Shown here: in pieces, positions 9,406 to 19,385 of the stretch
How positions within the stretch are numbered: position 1 is the stretch's first letter
Layout: every line of letters starts with the position of its first letter
Source: Septoria linicola
Lineage: Eukaryota > Ascomycota > Dothideomycetes > Mycosphaerellales > Mycosphaerellaceae
Length of the DNA: 64,000 bases
Assembly: GCA_024114885.1 (NCBI GenBank)
Contig: CP099430.1
Location: 620,001-684,000, forward strand
Reading direction: 5' to 3'
Notes under the pieces: model-generated
The model's input: the letters and a program-made list of their open reading frames with translations, nothing else
Told to the model about the DNA's origin: nothing
Databases searched by the model: none
Program-made: the position numbers and the translations under genes

Positions 9406-11678
9406 ATGGTCCGGCAACGAGCGCCGCCATACAGTGTTCGCACGCGAGCAGATGCACTGCAGGAATCCATTGCCAATTTTGAAACGGACTGCGATACCTC
9501 ACAATGTTTGCACAACTACGCTCGCCTGTTTCGCCAACTTCCACCGCACGCCCGTGTCGAAGAATACCTGAGTGCGGACACGCTCGCGATAGTAAAGAGG
9601 CACATTGAACTGCAGCGGACCAACGTGAAAGTCGGTCCAAAGATCAACAAGCTGGCAAGTGGTCGCTAGAAGCTTTCACTGCCGCAGCTGTTTGGACTAT
9701 TTGGGGATGCTGTCCAAAGCATTGGCTTTCCGACCGCGCTGGCCCAGGCGCAGAAACATGCCATCGAGTGGGATGATCTTGTAGAGGCACTGATCGCGCA
9801 GCGCGATGTGAGGCATGCAAGGATAGCACACAACGCGTCTCGGTACAACAATCATAACAATCCTGTGCAATGGAAGCCTGATGACATCAAGTCCGCCATT
9901 GCAAAGCTGGGCTTGTGCTCAAATTCAACAAGCAATGCTGTCGACCTCACTGGAACTGAATTGGGTGATCCGCAGAGGAGTGAAGAGTATGAGGAGAGCA
10001 TCGAGATGACAAGGCGCACGAGTTGTTCCACGCGCTCTAGCGCGGCTGCGCATTCGGAGGGCAACATTGAGAGCGCTGATCATCAATTGGACGGACACCG
10101 TGACAGCGCTGATCATGACTCGGAGCAGCGCGACGAGACATGGAGCGCATGGGAGGAGGCATTGCACGACTCTCGGACCGGACTACAGTCAACGCGCAAT
10201 AGCGCTTGCGAGCATGTGAACGCTACTCCACAACGGCAGCAGAGAGCAAAAGTGACGCGTCTTCAACGTCGCCCCGTGACGTTTTCGGACACACCACTGC
10301 GGCGTAGGCGATTCAGCGATTCCTGTGAGGTTGGCCGTGGCATCAACACTCAGCGCTTGAGTGATGACGGCTGGTCGAGCCTGTTCGGGAGGCAAAGGCA
10401 GACCAGCGTTCCCTCGTCGCTTCGCAACACAGCGCATGATGACGAGTGCCTGCCTCAGGACGAACGGTCATCAATACCACCTACCCCGACATGGATGACC
10501 ACCAATTCCGATGAGGTGTACATCGACGACCACGCATCCACCCTTCATCTATCCGACGACGCGGGCGATGAAGCTCGCCACATCACACACAGTGACACCA
10601 TGCCTGCTGCTGTGCCGATTGCCCTCACCGCAGCAGATGCCGATGCTGCATTTGAAGCTATTGCTGCAGGACGCGAGGTACGCACCCGCTTTGCGTACTC
10701 ACTGCCGGCCGAACGTGCGACTGACTCTTTCTAACCCAGCTTCCTCTCCCAGCGCTGCATATCGTCCTTCGGCTTCTCGCTCCTCCCAACTGGCACGTCG
10801 TCAATCCGGGTCACGTCGCCGCCGGTCAACTCGCCTACCATGACTATGAGCTCATTCCCGAGTCATCTTTGGCTGCGCCCAACCTACTCATCCCCATCAG
10901 ACACCACGGCAATGCCGCCGTCGATGAACCTGCTGTGCGCTGGAGCTTGGCATGTTGTTTTCGGGAGAGTGCCTGTTACAGCTTAGACGGTCTTGGTCAG
11001 GCAATGGAGGAGCTCGGCACAGCGACGAATGCATTGTTAGCCTTCCTGGCCTCCGTTCCTCAGCTACAGCACGAACTACCTCTCACCCACGTTGGACATC
11101 TCGCGCATCCGAATGATCAAAGTAGTGGCACGACTACCTTGATATTGCGTGGTCTTTTCACGATGGCGCGCGCACCGTCACCACACATGATTGACGATTC
11201 CATCGGCGCCAAGCTCGTGCTCGCCGCTGTCAGAGCAGTCACTCCGGCAGACAGTGAGCATCGAGCGCAAACAGCCACTGCCCCGGAGGCGCCAGCATTC
11301 CCGAACATCAGAAGTCCTGATGAGGTGCACCTTCTACCTCAATACTTCCAACAGTTGAGAGACTTCATCCGTGACCTCGAAGCACCGCGTCTGATACTCG
11401 GAGCCACGGTGGGAGCACTGCGACATGTCACGAAGAGTCTGGACTGGACCATTGCCACTGCACAGAACCGTCATGGATGCGCATCAGTGTTCGTCTCGAA
11501 AGAGGTGTTACAGGCTGCAGCCGATGCCGGGAGAGTGAGATCGCTTCAACGACGGCGTCACGCTCTTGAGGGGCTCGCTGATGAGGTCGATGGTTTAGTG
11601 GACAGCGTGCATGAAGCGGACATTGAGGCGCAAAAGTCGTTGACAAAGGCAGAAGCGGGAATGAGAGGACAGCAGTAG
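9406..11678 (+). CDS. Two-exon gene, C-terminus like a Ulp1/C48 peptidase without the usual catalytic residues
   Basis: Exon 1 (9,406-10,677) and exon 2 (10,740-11,678) join in phase 0 across a 62-bp intron to give about 736 codons. The start is the ATG followed by GTCCGG; the frame is open further upstream but enters a GTCGC repeat. Residues 1-170 are mostly helical. About 190-400 are low-complexity and rich in Ser, Arg, Asp and His. Exon 2 holds a compact domain with PPNWHVVNPG, NLLIPIRHHG, VRWSLACCF, a YSLDG segment and NDQSSGTTTLILRGLF, ending in a charged coiled-coil-like tail. The order W, IPI, W-S-L-A, S-L-D, N-D-x-x-x-G resembles Ulp1-type peptidases. There the last motif normally reads Asp-Cys-Gly and a His precedes the Trp; here Ser and Arg stand instead. 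One in-frame TAG sits at 9,667-9,669, either a nonsense mutation (CAG to TAG fits RIP) or part of an unrecognised intron. The family call is an inference from motif order. Confidence 0.6.
9667..9669 (+). other. In-frame TAG inside the first exon
   Basis: The same reading frame continues protein-like on both sides of this single stop. A 63-nt segment from GT at 9,625 to AG at 9,687 contains it and keeps the frame, but I see no CTRAY-type branch site in it. A CAG-to-TAG change is the simplest alternative and matches the mutation type that dominates from 12.2 kb onwards. Confidence 0.6.
10678..10739 (+). other. Spliceosomal intron, 62 bp
   Basis: The 5' site is GAG|GTACGC, a CTGAC branch-like site lies at 10,721-10,725, and the 3' site is ACCCAG|CTTCCT. 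Removing it joins the frames upstream and downstream in phase 0 and avoids the TAA at 10,732-10,734. The size is typical for filamentous fungi. Confidence 0.75.
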
Positions 11679-12225
11679 TATGCAAAGTCATGCAACTTCA
11701 GATTGAAATCTGGTTAGATGCTATGCCACATACTTTCTCAGAAACATCATTTTTCGTTGTCTGTGGTAGATGCTATGCGGGGTGCGTGCTGCAGGTTGTG
11801 TGTGTGAGGCTGCCAGCGCAGAAGGAACGTACGCTTTGCAAGTAGAAATCCGGCTGATAATCGACCAACTTTTTACTTGCCTGCCTTCCTACGCATCTCC
11901 GTCACGGAAGGAGCAACGTAGAAAGCAGGCTGAAAATCGACCAGAATTGTACCCGCCTTCCATTTTTGAAGGGCAGCCAGCTTGTCCACCTTCCTTCCTT
12001 TTGCCGGCCGGCCCGCCGAGCTACAGGAGCAACTCTATCTGGTTGATCGCTGCCAAATAGTAACAGCGCATGCTCAACTTCCTCCGCGACTAGTAAAAAG
12101 GCCACGATGGTCGCGGCATCAGCACCTGCACAAGCGGTCGGCATTTTGCGCGCTCCGTTCTCTTCTTTATATTACTCCCGCATGTCTACGATATATCTTC
12201 TTTAGTAGTATTTCCTATGTCGTTT
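11679..12225. other. Intergenic stretch up to the RIP boundary
   Basis: Ordinary composition with plentiful CpA and TpG. It contains CT-rich runs (about 11,985-12,000) and fragments resembling the 480-722 repeat. No gene is supported. Confidence 0.5.
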
Positions 12226-13181
12226 AGTAGGACCAGGCTGTTACTACTAAAGTCTCGGCGTCTACTATACCCTCTCGAGATTATAGCGACGGTAGGCTTC
12301 GGAGTTAACGCGATCGAGGACTAGTAGTTCTCTAAAGTCTAACTAAAGGCGCACTATAAAGAGTAAGTAGCTAGTAGGAACTTTAGCGCGTATTAAAGCG
12401 AATCCGTCTAGTTACTTTTCTCGTATATATATAGCGGCTATATACTCCTATTCGATAACCTTAAGCTCTCTTAGCCTAACCCTTATATCTTTTATAGGTA
12501 CCTAATATAGCCTAGTTAGGTAAGCGCTAGTATAAAGTATAAGTTAGTTCTTTCTACTACTATTTATAGTCTCTCGGCTAGAGAGTATTAATAAAGGCGC
12601 TATAAGTCTTTCTACTCCTCGTCTTTCTACTTATAAGTATATAAAATTAGAGTAGCTAATAGTAGACCTACTCTCGCTCTAGTATAGTAAGATATAATCG
12701 TTATAGATAGCTAACTAAAGATATATAGGCGCTATCTTTACTAGATAGTACTATCCTTAATAAGTATAGAGTAGATATACTAGAGACTTTATACTACTAT
12801 CGATTCTATATATTAATTAGAGATACTTAATTCCTAGGAGTAATTTCTATCTAGAACGTAGAAGCTTAGAAGTAATATACTTTTTCTTCTCTAATACTCT
12901 ATAGAGTCTACGACTTATATTAAATTCTCGTACGTCTATCTATAACTCTATAAATATATATAACGTTATCGTACTACTAGAATAAGCTACGAATTATAGA
13001 TAAAGAATTAGTAGAATTTAAAAAATAAATAGCTTACTAGGTAATCTTAAAGAGAATCTTAATATTTACTAATACTATAGTAGTCGAGATCCTATAGCTT
13101 AGAGTAATATTATAGTATTTATACTAGTACTTATATTAATAATAAAGTAGAGTTATATAACGAAGAAAGCTAAGTAGTAAA
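12226..13181. other. Unresolved RIP-mutated DNA
   Basis: I see no LTR, transposase motif or host gene motif. All six frames are densely interrupted. Confidence 0.4.
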
Positions 13182-13185
13182 GTAG

Positions 13186-13464
13186 TAGTAAGGTAAAGAC
13201 CTACCTATATACTATACTTAGTAGCTTTAGTATAAAAGTAAGATAGTAGTTCGTTTCTAAGATAGGAATATTTACTCTACTTAATTAATTTAATATCCTA
13301 TAGTCCTAGTATAGGCTCTTAGTCCTAGGACTACTAGTTTAAGCTCGTTACTACTAGTTAATATACGTATTACAAGACTATTACTCTCTAAATAGATCTT
13401 ATTCTATAATAGCTACTCTTATACCTACCTAGAAGGTTAGTATTAGGATAGTTATTATCTATTA
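13186..13464 (+). mobile_element. Solo LTR of the 13-kb Gypsy family
   Basis: This 279-bp copy matches the 280-bp LTRs at 30,331-30,610 and 43,281-43,560 in reverse orientation. It starts tagtaaggtaaag and ends gttattatctatta. It is flanked by GTAG on both sides (13,182-13,185 and 13,465-13,468), a 4-bp target duplication. Neither flank carries the element's leader, or the PPT and last ORF, so it looks like the product of LTR-LTR recombination. Confidence 0.85.
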
Positions 13465-13468
13465 GTAG

Positions 13469-14540
13469 TTAATTTAATATATTACTAGTAGTATTATCTA
13501 TTCTCTAAGGAGTAAGAAGGGATATACGTACTAGTATCGTAATTAGAGTATAGCTATAGTATACCTTGAAATATAACTAGTCTATATAGGTTAAGTCTAG
13601 GTAGGAGCTCGTCGTATTCGTAGACGACGTAGTACTCGTATAGGCTAGCTACTATCTTATAGTAGAATATATACGTATTAACCTTAACGATACGAACTTC
13701 GATAGTAGTATCTAGGTAGCGAGAGCGAGTTATAAAGTACGCGTTTATAACGTAGACCTAGAACGATAAGATTAGTCGTAAGCGCTAAGAGTATATATAT
13801 AGAATATATAAGACGACTATCGAGCTCTATACTAGTAGGAATCTATAGGATCTTCTCCTTCTTACTCTTCTTCGATACTAGTATTATAGAGAGCGTAGTA
13901 GGCGAGTATACGTCGTCGTTAGAGTCGCTAATAAGGATAGTATTACTATTATTACTAGTCGCGCTAATCAAGTCGGGGTCTTATAAGCGATAGCGCTTAG
14001 TACTACTACTAGGAGTTTAGAGACTAGGTATATTAGTAGTAGTAGTAATAGCGTTCGAGTTCGAGACTAAGCGTTCTTAGTACTAAAGAGTATTAGTAGA
14101 AGAGAGAAGAGAAGGCTAACGACGTAGATAGTAATAGAAGGATAATAGTAATATATTAGTAGATAGAGGAAGATAGAAATACTTATAGTATATAGATAGT
14201 AGTAGTAGGTAGTAGTAGGATAGCGCGTTAAGTGTCGTATTACGATAGCGAGTAATATAGAGACTCGCGTATAAAGTATCGTATTACGACTACGAGTAAT
14301 ATAGGGACTCGCGAGTAAAGTATTATATCTAGACTAGTCTATAAGTAAGTAATATAAGTAAAGATATCTTTACTTACTTACTTACTATTTAGTTCTCTCG
14401 CTACTTACTTATTAAGTAAGTAATACAATCTCTACTTACTTGTACTAGCCTTACTTACTTAGTAACGCTAGCTATAAGTAGTAGTATATTACGATATCGA
14501 ATAAATACTAGTCTATCGTAACTATATAAGTATAGTATAC
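13469..14540. other. Unresolved RIP-mutated DNA, possible decayed minus-strand frame
   Basis: On the minus strand, roughly 13,850 to 13,500 reads with few stops (for example LDTTIEVRIVKVNTYIFYYK) and looks like decayed coding sequence, but I recognise no family. The rest contains scattered tag/tac-rich DNA. Confidence 0.35.
14341..14470. repeat. Clustered ACTT/AAGT tetranucleotide repeats
   Basis: Runs of cttacttactt and aagtaagtaa in both orientations, with several inverted pairs. A second cluster lies at 15,291-15,350. Confidence 0.7.
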
Positions 14541-14559
14541 TATTACTATTATTACTATA

Positions 14560-15200
14560 GGTGTTATTAGCTACGTAATACGCCTTAATAGCGTACTAGT
14601 TAGCGTTATAAAACCGCTATTAGTCTATAACTTTAGAGTAACTAAATATCGTATAGTTTTACTATATAACTATCGTCTACGTAGTTATAATACGTCGCTA
14701 GTAACGCTAAATTATCGCTTAGGCTCGTTACTTATTACTAGATAGGTATATATATCTAACGCTATTTATACTAGGCTTAGCTCTTATCGTCTCTTTTTAA
14801 TCTAGTAAGGTATTAGTAACTAGCTTATCTTAAGTTCAACTACCTTCTTCTACTACTTACTATAGTACTATATATACTCGTCTATAGCTGTATTATTAAC
14901 GCTATCGCTATCGCTATCGTTATTAATTATAAGCGAGTAGATAACGTAGCGAGTAGCTATACTAGGAGCGCGTAGACTAACTATCGACGTAGGAGGCCTC
15001 CTATACTTGTCTTTATATATATTCTATAGCTATTAGATAGTAGCTATAGTCCTTACGATCTAATCTTTATCGTTACTAGCCTATCGTTATTATATATCTA
15101 GTTTCTTAATAAACTACTATTTTATATTCAGATAGAGTACTACTACCGCTCCGTAAATAGGCGTCTCGTCTATCTTAGTAAAGTAATTGTTATACTTAGT
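14560..15200 (-). pseudogene. hAT transposase, C-terminal part, RIP-mutated
   Basis: Read leftwards from about 15,190, one frame gives FTKIDETPIYGAVVVLYL, then a basic region, then an ALDIYTYLVISNEPKR-like segment followed by FSVTSDVL and an Arg-rich stretch (about 14,790-14,640). This is the order seen in hAT transposases: a segment before the dimerisation domain with D-x-x-P-x-Y-x-A-A-x-x-L-x-P, then the hAT_dim motif A-x-D-x-L-x-x-x-x-x-S-x-E-x-E-R-x-F-S. Many TAG/TAA replace Gln and Trp codons. The catalytic core that should lie upstream is not recognisable beyond about 15.3 kb, where ACTT repeats occur, so the copy appears truncated. Confidence 0.7.
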
Positions 15201-15290
15201 CTAACTAAGCTTAATACTAGCGTAGAAGTACTATTATATAGTAAGTAGGTTAGATAACGTTAGGCTATAAGGTCTATAAGTCGCTTACTA

Positions 15291-15350
15291 TCTATTTACT
15301 TACTTACTTGCCTTACTTACTTACTTACTATAAGGCTTGTAAATAAGTAA
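15291..15350. repeat. Second ACTT/AAGT repeat cluster
   Basis: Same tetranucleotide pattern as at 14,341-14,470. It lies where the recognisable hAT sequence ends. Confidence 0.65.
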
Positions 15351-16149
15351 ATCCTACTTACTTAGCGACTAGTCTAGTAGTATTACGAGTAAATAAGGTT
15401 TAGAGATAATATCTATATAATTAGTAGTAGTAGGTACGAGATAATCTCTTCGTAGATCGGTATCTTATTATAATCCTTCCGATTATCTTAGCTTCGAGAA
15501 TAGACTCGAGAGCTATACTTCCTCTTATATACCTTCTCTCTCTTTTAGAGCTATTATACTAAGTACGCTCGAGCTCCTAATCGTTCTCTACTATATCCTA
15601 CTCGTCTACCTAGTCGAGCTCCTCTTCTAGAGCATTTCGTAGTACTCGCGAGATACGCTCTAATATACCGTATACCTCTATAGCGACTATCGCGAACTCC
15701 TACCTCTATTCTCCTTAGTAGGTAGTAGTAGCGCTAGCGAGACTATAGTATAGGTAATAGGAAGAGTTTATAGGCTCGTCTATAGCGAAGGCGTAGTATA
15801 GAGCCTTTTACTACTATTACTAAGTAGAGCCTCTTTCTAGTCCTATACGTTCTCGAATAGGACCTCGAATATAGTCTCTCTATACTCTAGTAGTACGTCC
15901 GTAATCGTATTAGATTCGCTCTTAACTACTAGACTATACCGCCTCTATAGTTCTATATAAACTCGCTCGTAAAGTAAGTGTATTACTTACCTACTAGTAC
16001 GAGCGAGTTACGATAGGACTAGAGAGGAAGGTCGTCGTTACTATTTACGAGTAACTTATACGATATTAGTAGTATATCCTCTACGAAAGAGATTACTTTT
16101 AGCGATTTATAATCCTCCTCGCGATCGTAGTACTTGTTTATAACTATCC

Positions 16150-18060
16150 TCTAGCTATTTTAGAGAAAGTTAATAATCGCTCTAGGTCTAGGATTCGTCT
16201 CTATCCGATCGATATATATACTATCGTTAAGTTTAATATAGTTATTCTATAGATATTAGAGTAGCTACTACGCGTCTAGGACACGATAGTCTATATTATC
16301 GTTTAGCTAGAGCTCGTAAGTATCTTTATCGTATTTAGTCTTAAATTAAGGTAGATAGATATCGATAACTATAAAGCCCTTCTTATAAGTAGTCTCGACG
16401 TCGGTCTTTATAATAGCGGTCTTTAATTACGTTAGCGGTCTACGTACTTCGTATAGTATAGTTCGAAGGCGCTACTTACTAACTACGTATAGTAGAGCTC
16501 TATCCTACTAGTATATAGGTTAGGCGATATAAGTACTTCTAGTAGGTCGTATAGTACGATTAATAACGCCTATACTAGGCTATAATTAGGTCTACTTCGA
16601 TTAGTATTAAACTCCTTTCCTAGTAAAGTATTAACTAACGTCGTAAGAACTTAGTCCTCGAACTCCTTTATAAGCTACTCTTAGTAGACGAACTATAGAG
16701 TCCTCTCGTACCTCTCCTATAGTATCTTCGATTACTAACCGCGTCCTCTATAATATATCCTCTCGCTATAGAGAGGGCCCTTTTATCTATTAGAGATATC
16801 GTAGAGATAAAGATATACCTAGAAGCGGCTCTACTATCTACGTATACGTTTAATATCGTCTATACTAGATATCGTAGCGACTATCTATTCTAGTCTATTA
16901 GGAGGCTTACCTATAAGAGTACGAGCTACTAGAGTCGTAGATCGAGTAATCGACTCTAAGTTATAGCCTCCTTCTAGATATATAGCGATCTTACTATTAG
17001 CTAGTAGTATAAGTATATACGTTATATACGTATATCCTACTAGAGTAACCTTATAGCTACTAAGTATATCGCTCTTAGTAGCGCTAAATATAGCTACGAT
17101 AAGAACAAGGTTAGAGTCGAACTCTATCGTAATTAGTATAACGATTTACTAGAATACGTAAAGGTAGTCTACGTCGCCTATTCCTTACTAAGACTATAGA
17201 ATGTTTATATTCTTTCCTAGTCCTATATCTTCGCTATAGTAAAGATAGTCGCTATATACTACTCTATTATTACGATAACTATACTTAGGATAGAAAGGAC
17301 CTCTCTAGTATACGTAGAGCGAGATATAGAGCACGTTAGAATTATCGTAGTTCGCCTACTAGATACTATTACTATAATATACGTCCCTATCTAGAATTAA
17401 AACTTTTTAGTAAGAGTCGCTAAATTCTCTCTAGTACGCCTTAGTAGTAATACTTACCTTATCGTCGAAGTAGAACCTCTTAGTATCTATACGTTCGGTA
17501 TAATAACTAGGTAGTCTAATAATAGTAAAGACGTTCTTTACCTTACCTAGAATAATCGTATAGTAGGCCTTAATTATACTACTAGCTAATAGCGTAGTAT
17601 AATATAGTATACTATTCGATAAGTAGATAGAATTATCCTCGTATAGGGGATATTAAAGCTTATCCTTCTATATATTAGAGCCTATAACACCGAGAGACTA
17701 GACCTAGTTCTAGTGATTTCGTAAATATACTAGATATACTTCGTCTCGTATAACTATCCTCGTATCGATATAGCCTATATAATAACTATTAGCTAGACCT
17801 AAATCCCTATCCTACTAGGCTAGTCCTACGTTAACGAATACTTCGAATATAGTATAGATATAGTAGAGATCTTCTAGATATAGATTATTATCTAAAGGCT
17901 TAGCTTCGATATAAAATCGTATACGAACGTCGTAAACTAGACCGGTCTAAAGTATACTATAAGGTAAGTTCTTGAACTTAGTAGGTCTTAGTCTATTATA
18001 GTAGGCGACTAGTTAGTAATCGAGAGATTACGACTCGCGCTATATATCTTTTCTCTTTAG
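16150..18060 (-). pseudogene. RIP-mutated copy of a class II histone deacetylase gene (HDA1/Clr3 type)
   Basis: Class II histone deacetylases remove acetyl groups from histone tails in silent chromatin; in fungi they carry a catalytic domain followed by an Arb2 domain. Reading leftwards in one frame: TGLVYDVRIRFY (about 17,945) matching the usual start of the domain; LPSYYTE (17,491-17,520) where PGHHAE is expected; ILDRDVYYSNS (17,351-17,395) where DWDVHHGNG is expected; VAIFSATKSD where GFDAA-type residues bind zinc; LEGGYNLES (about 16,957); IGKPPNRLE; then Arb2-like GFIVIDIYLP and LxNNYIKLND (about 16,240). The active-site His pairs are Tyr and many Gln/Trp codons are stops, all CpA-to-TpA type. 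The copy spans nearly the whole protein, so it arose by duplication of a host gene, not by transposase capture of a fragment. Its 5' and 3' limits are uncertain by about 100-200 bp. No intact copy lies in this window. Confidence 0.85.
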
Positions 18061-18900
18061 TAAAGATATATCTACGTAGTAGGCTTTTAGTAACAAGCTA
18101 GCTCTCTTATAAATACTAATTACTTACTTACTAGTAATATTACTAGCGCTTTATATAAGGAGCGAGAGATACGTCTCTATCGAGGGTATTATATCGCTAT
18201 CGGATATCGACACGTCTTATATATTATCTTGTTCTATCTAGATATAGCTAGTAATAATCTCCTACGACTACTTTATACTAGTCTCTAGTAGTAGAGGTAG
18301 TAAAGGCTACTATAGATTCTAGCTAATCTAGTTAAACGTTCGAGGTATCTATATCGTAGATAGTAGTCCTATAGCTGTACGCTATTATCGTAATATCGCT
18401 AAATAGTAAGAACTAGAGCGGAGGTAAGGTCGTAGAAGCGACGCGAGAAGGAGTAAGCTCGAATCGCGCGACTAACTATATCTTTTATAAGTAGCGTAAC
18501 CTAGTATCTTTTAAGATCGCTTATTAGTAAACTTTAGATAAAGTCCTTAACTCGTAAGTACGCTTAATAGTAGGTAAAGACGAGTAGATAGATATAAAGT
18601 CGCGAGTAGAGAAGTAGGTTAAGTAATTAATTCGTAGAAAGAGTTTAGCTAAGGCGCTAAGCTGTTTATAGAGATAACTCGGATTAATAGGACCTCTTCT
18701 AATCTATTTATTTATATCTATCTCTCGTAACTAGGACCGAGGTATCTAGATATAGTTACTAGCTATATTAGAGGTATCGCCTCCTCTCTACTAGTACTCT
18801 ATATAAGTACTATTATCTAGCTCTAATATTTTAGTTAAGTCCTATCGGAGATAGTAAAAGGATAATATAGATAGTAGACGAATAACGACTATTCTCCTTA
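18061..18900. other. Unresolved RIP-mutated DNA between HDA1 copy and repeat frame
   Basis: This would be the region upstream of the HDA1 copy. No motif is recognised. It may be its former promoter or part of the plus-strand frame that follows. Confidence 0.35.
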
Positions 18901-19385
18901 TAGATTAAGAGTATTAGAAAACATAGAACGCGTCGAATAGACTCGTAGAATAAACATCGTTTTAATAAGATATTAAAGGTTTTCTCGCTCGAGCCTTATA
19001 GATCGATCCTATAGCCCTAGATATTTTCCTATACGATAGAGAAGGTACGAGAGTATAGAAAGTTATCGAATAGGTTACCGAATTAATATAGTCTTACTAC
19101 GCTATTAAGGACGAAAGGAATCGTAATAGAGGAGTTAATAGAGCTACGACGGTCGATCCTATAGCCTAGGATATTTTCCTATACGATAGAGAAGATATAA
19201 GAGTAGAGAAAGTTATCGAACAAGTTACTAAATTAACGTAGTCTTACTACGCTATCGAGGATAGAACGAATCGTAATAGAGGAGTCGATAAGGCTATAAT
19301 AGTCGATCTTATAGCCTAGGATGTTTTCCTATATAATAGAAGAGGTATAGGAGTAGAGAAAGTTATCGAATAAGTTACTAAAGGT
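18900..19385 (+). pseudogene. Decayed frame with 50-residue tandem repeats
   Basis: Three units of exactly 150 bp begin near 19,005, 19,155 and 19,305; the third is cut at 19,385. In the plus frame each unit reads DPIA-DIFLYDRE, then EKVIE-VTKL, then SYYAIED, then NRNRGV, with stops only at former Gln/Trp codons, so the array looks like a coding repeat (50 residues per unit). A Leu/Ala-rich stretch precedes it. I do not recognise the protein. The frame breaks where the Gypsy-like segment begins at 19,386, so that segment probably truncated it. Confidence 0.5.
19005..19385 (+). repeat. 150-bp tandem repeat, about 2.5 copies
   Basis: The marker 'atagcctaggatattttcc' (or a variant) recurs with a spacing of 150 bp. 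Copies differ mostly by transitions. Confidence 0.85.
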
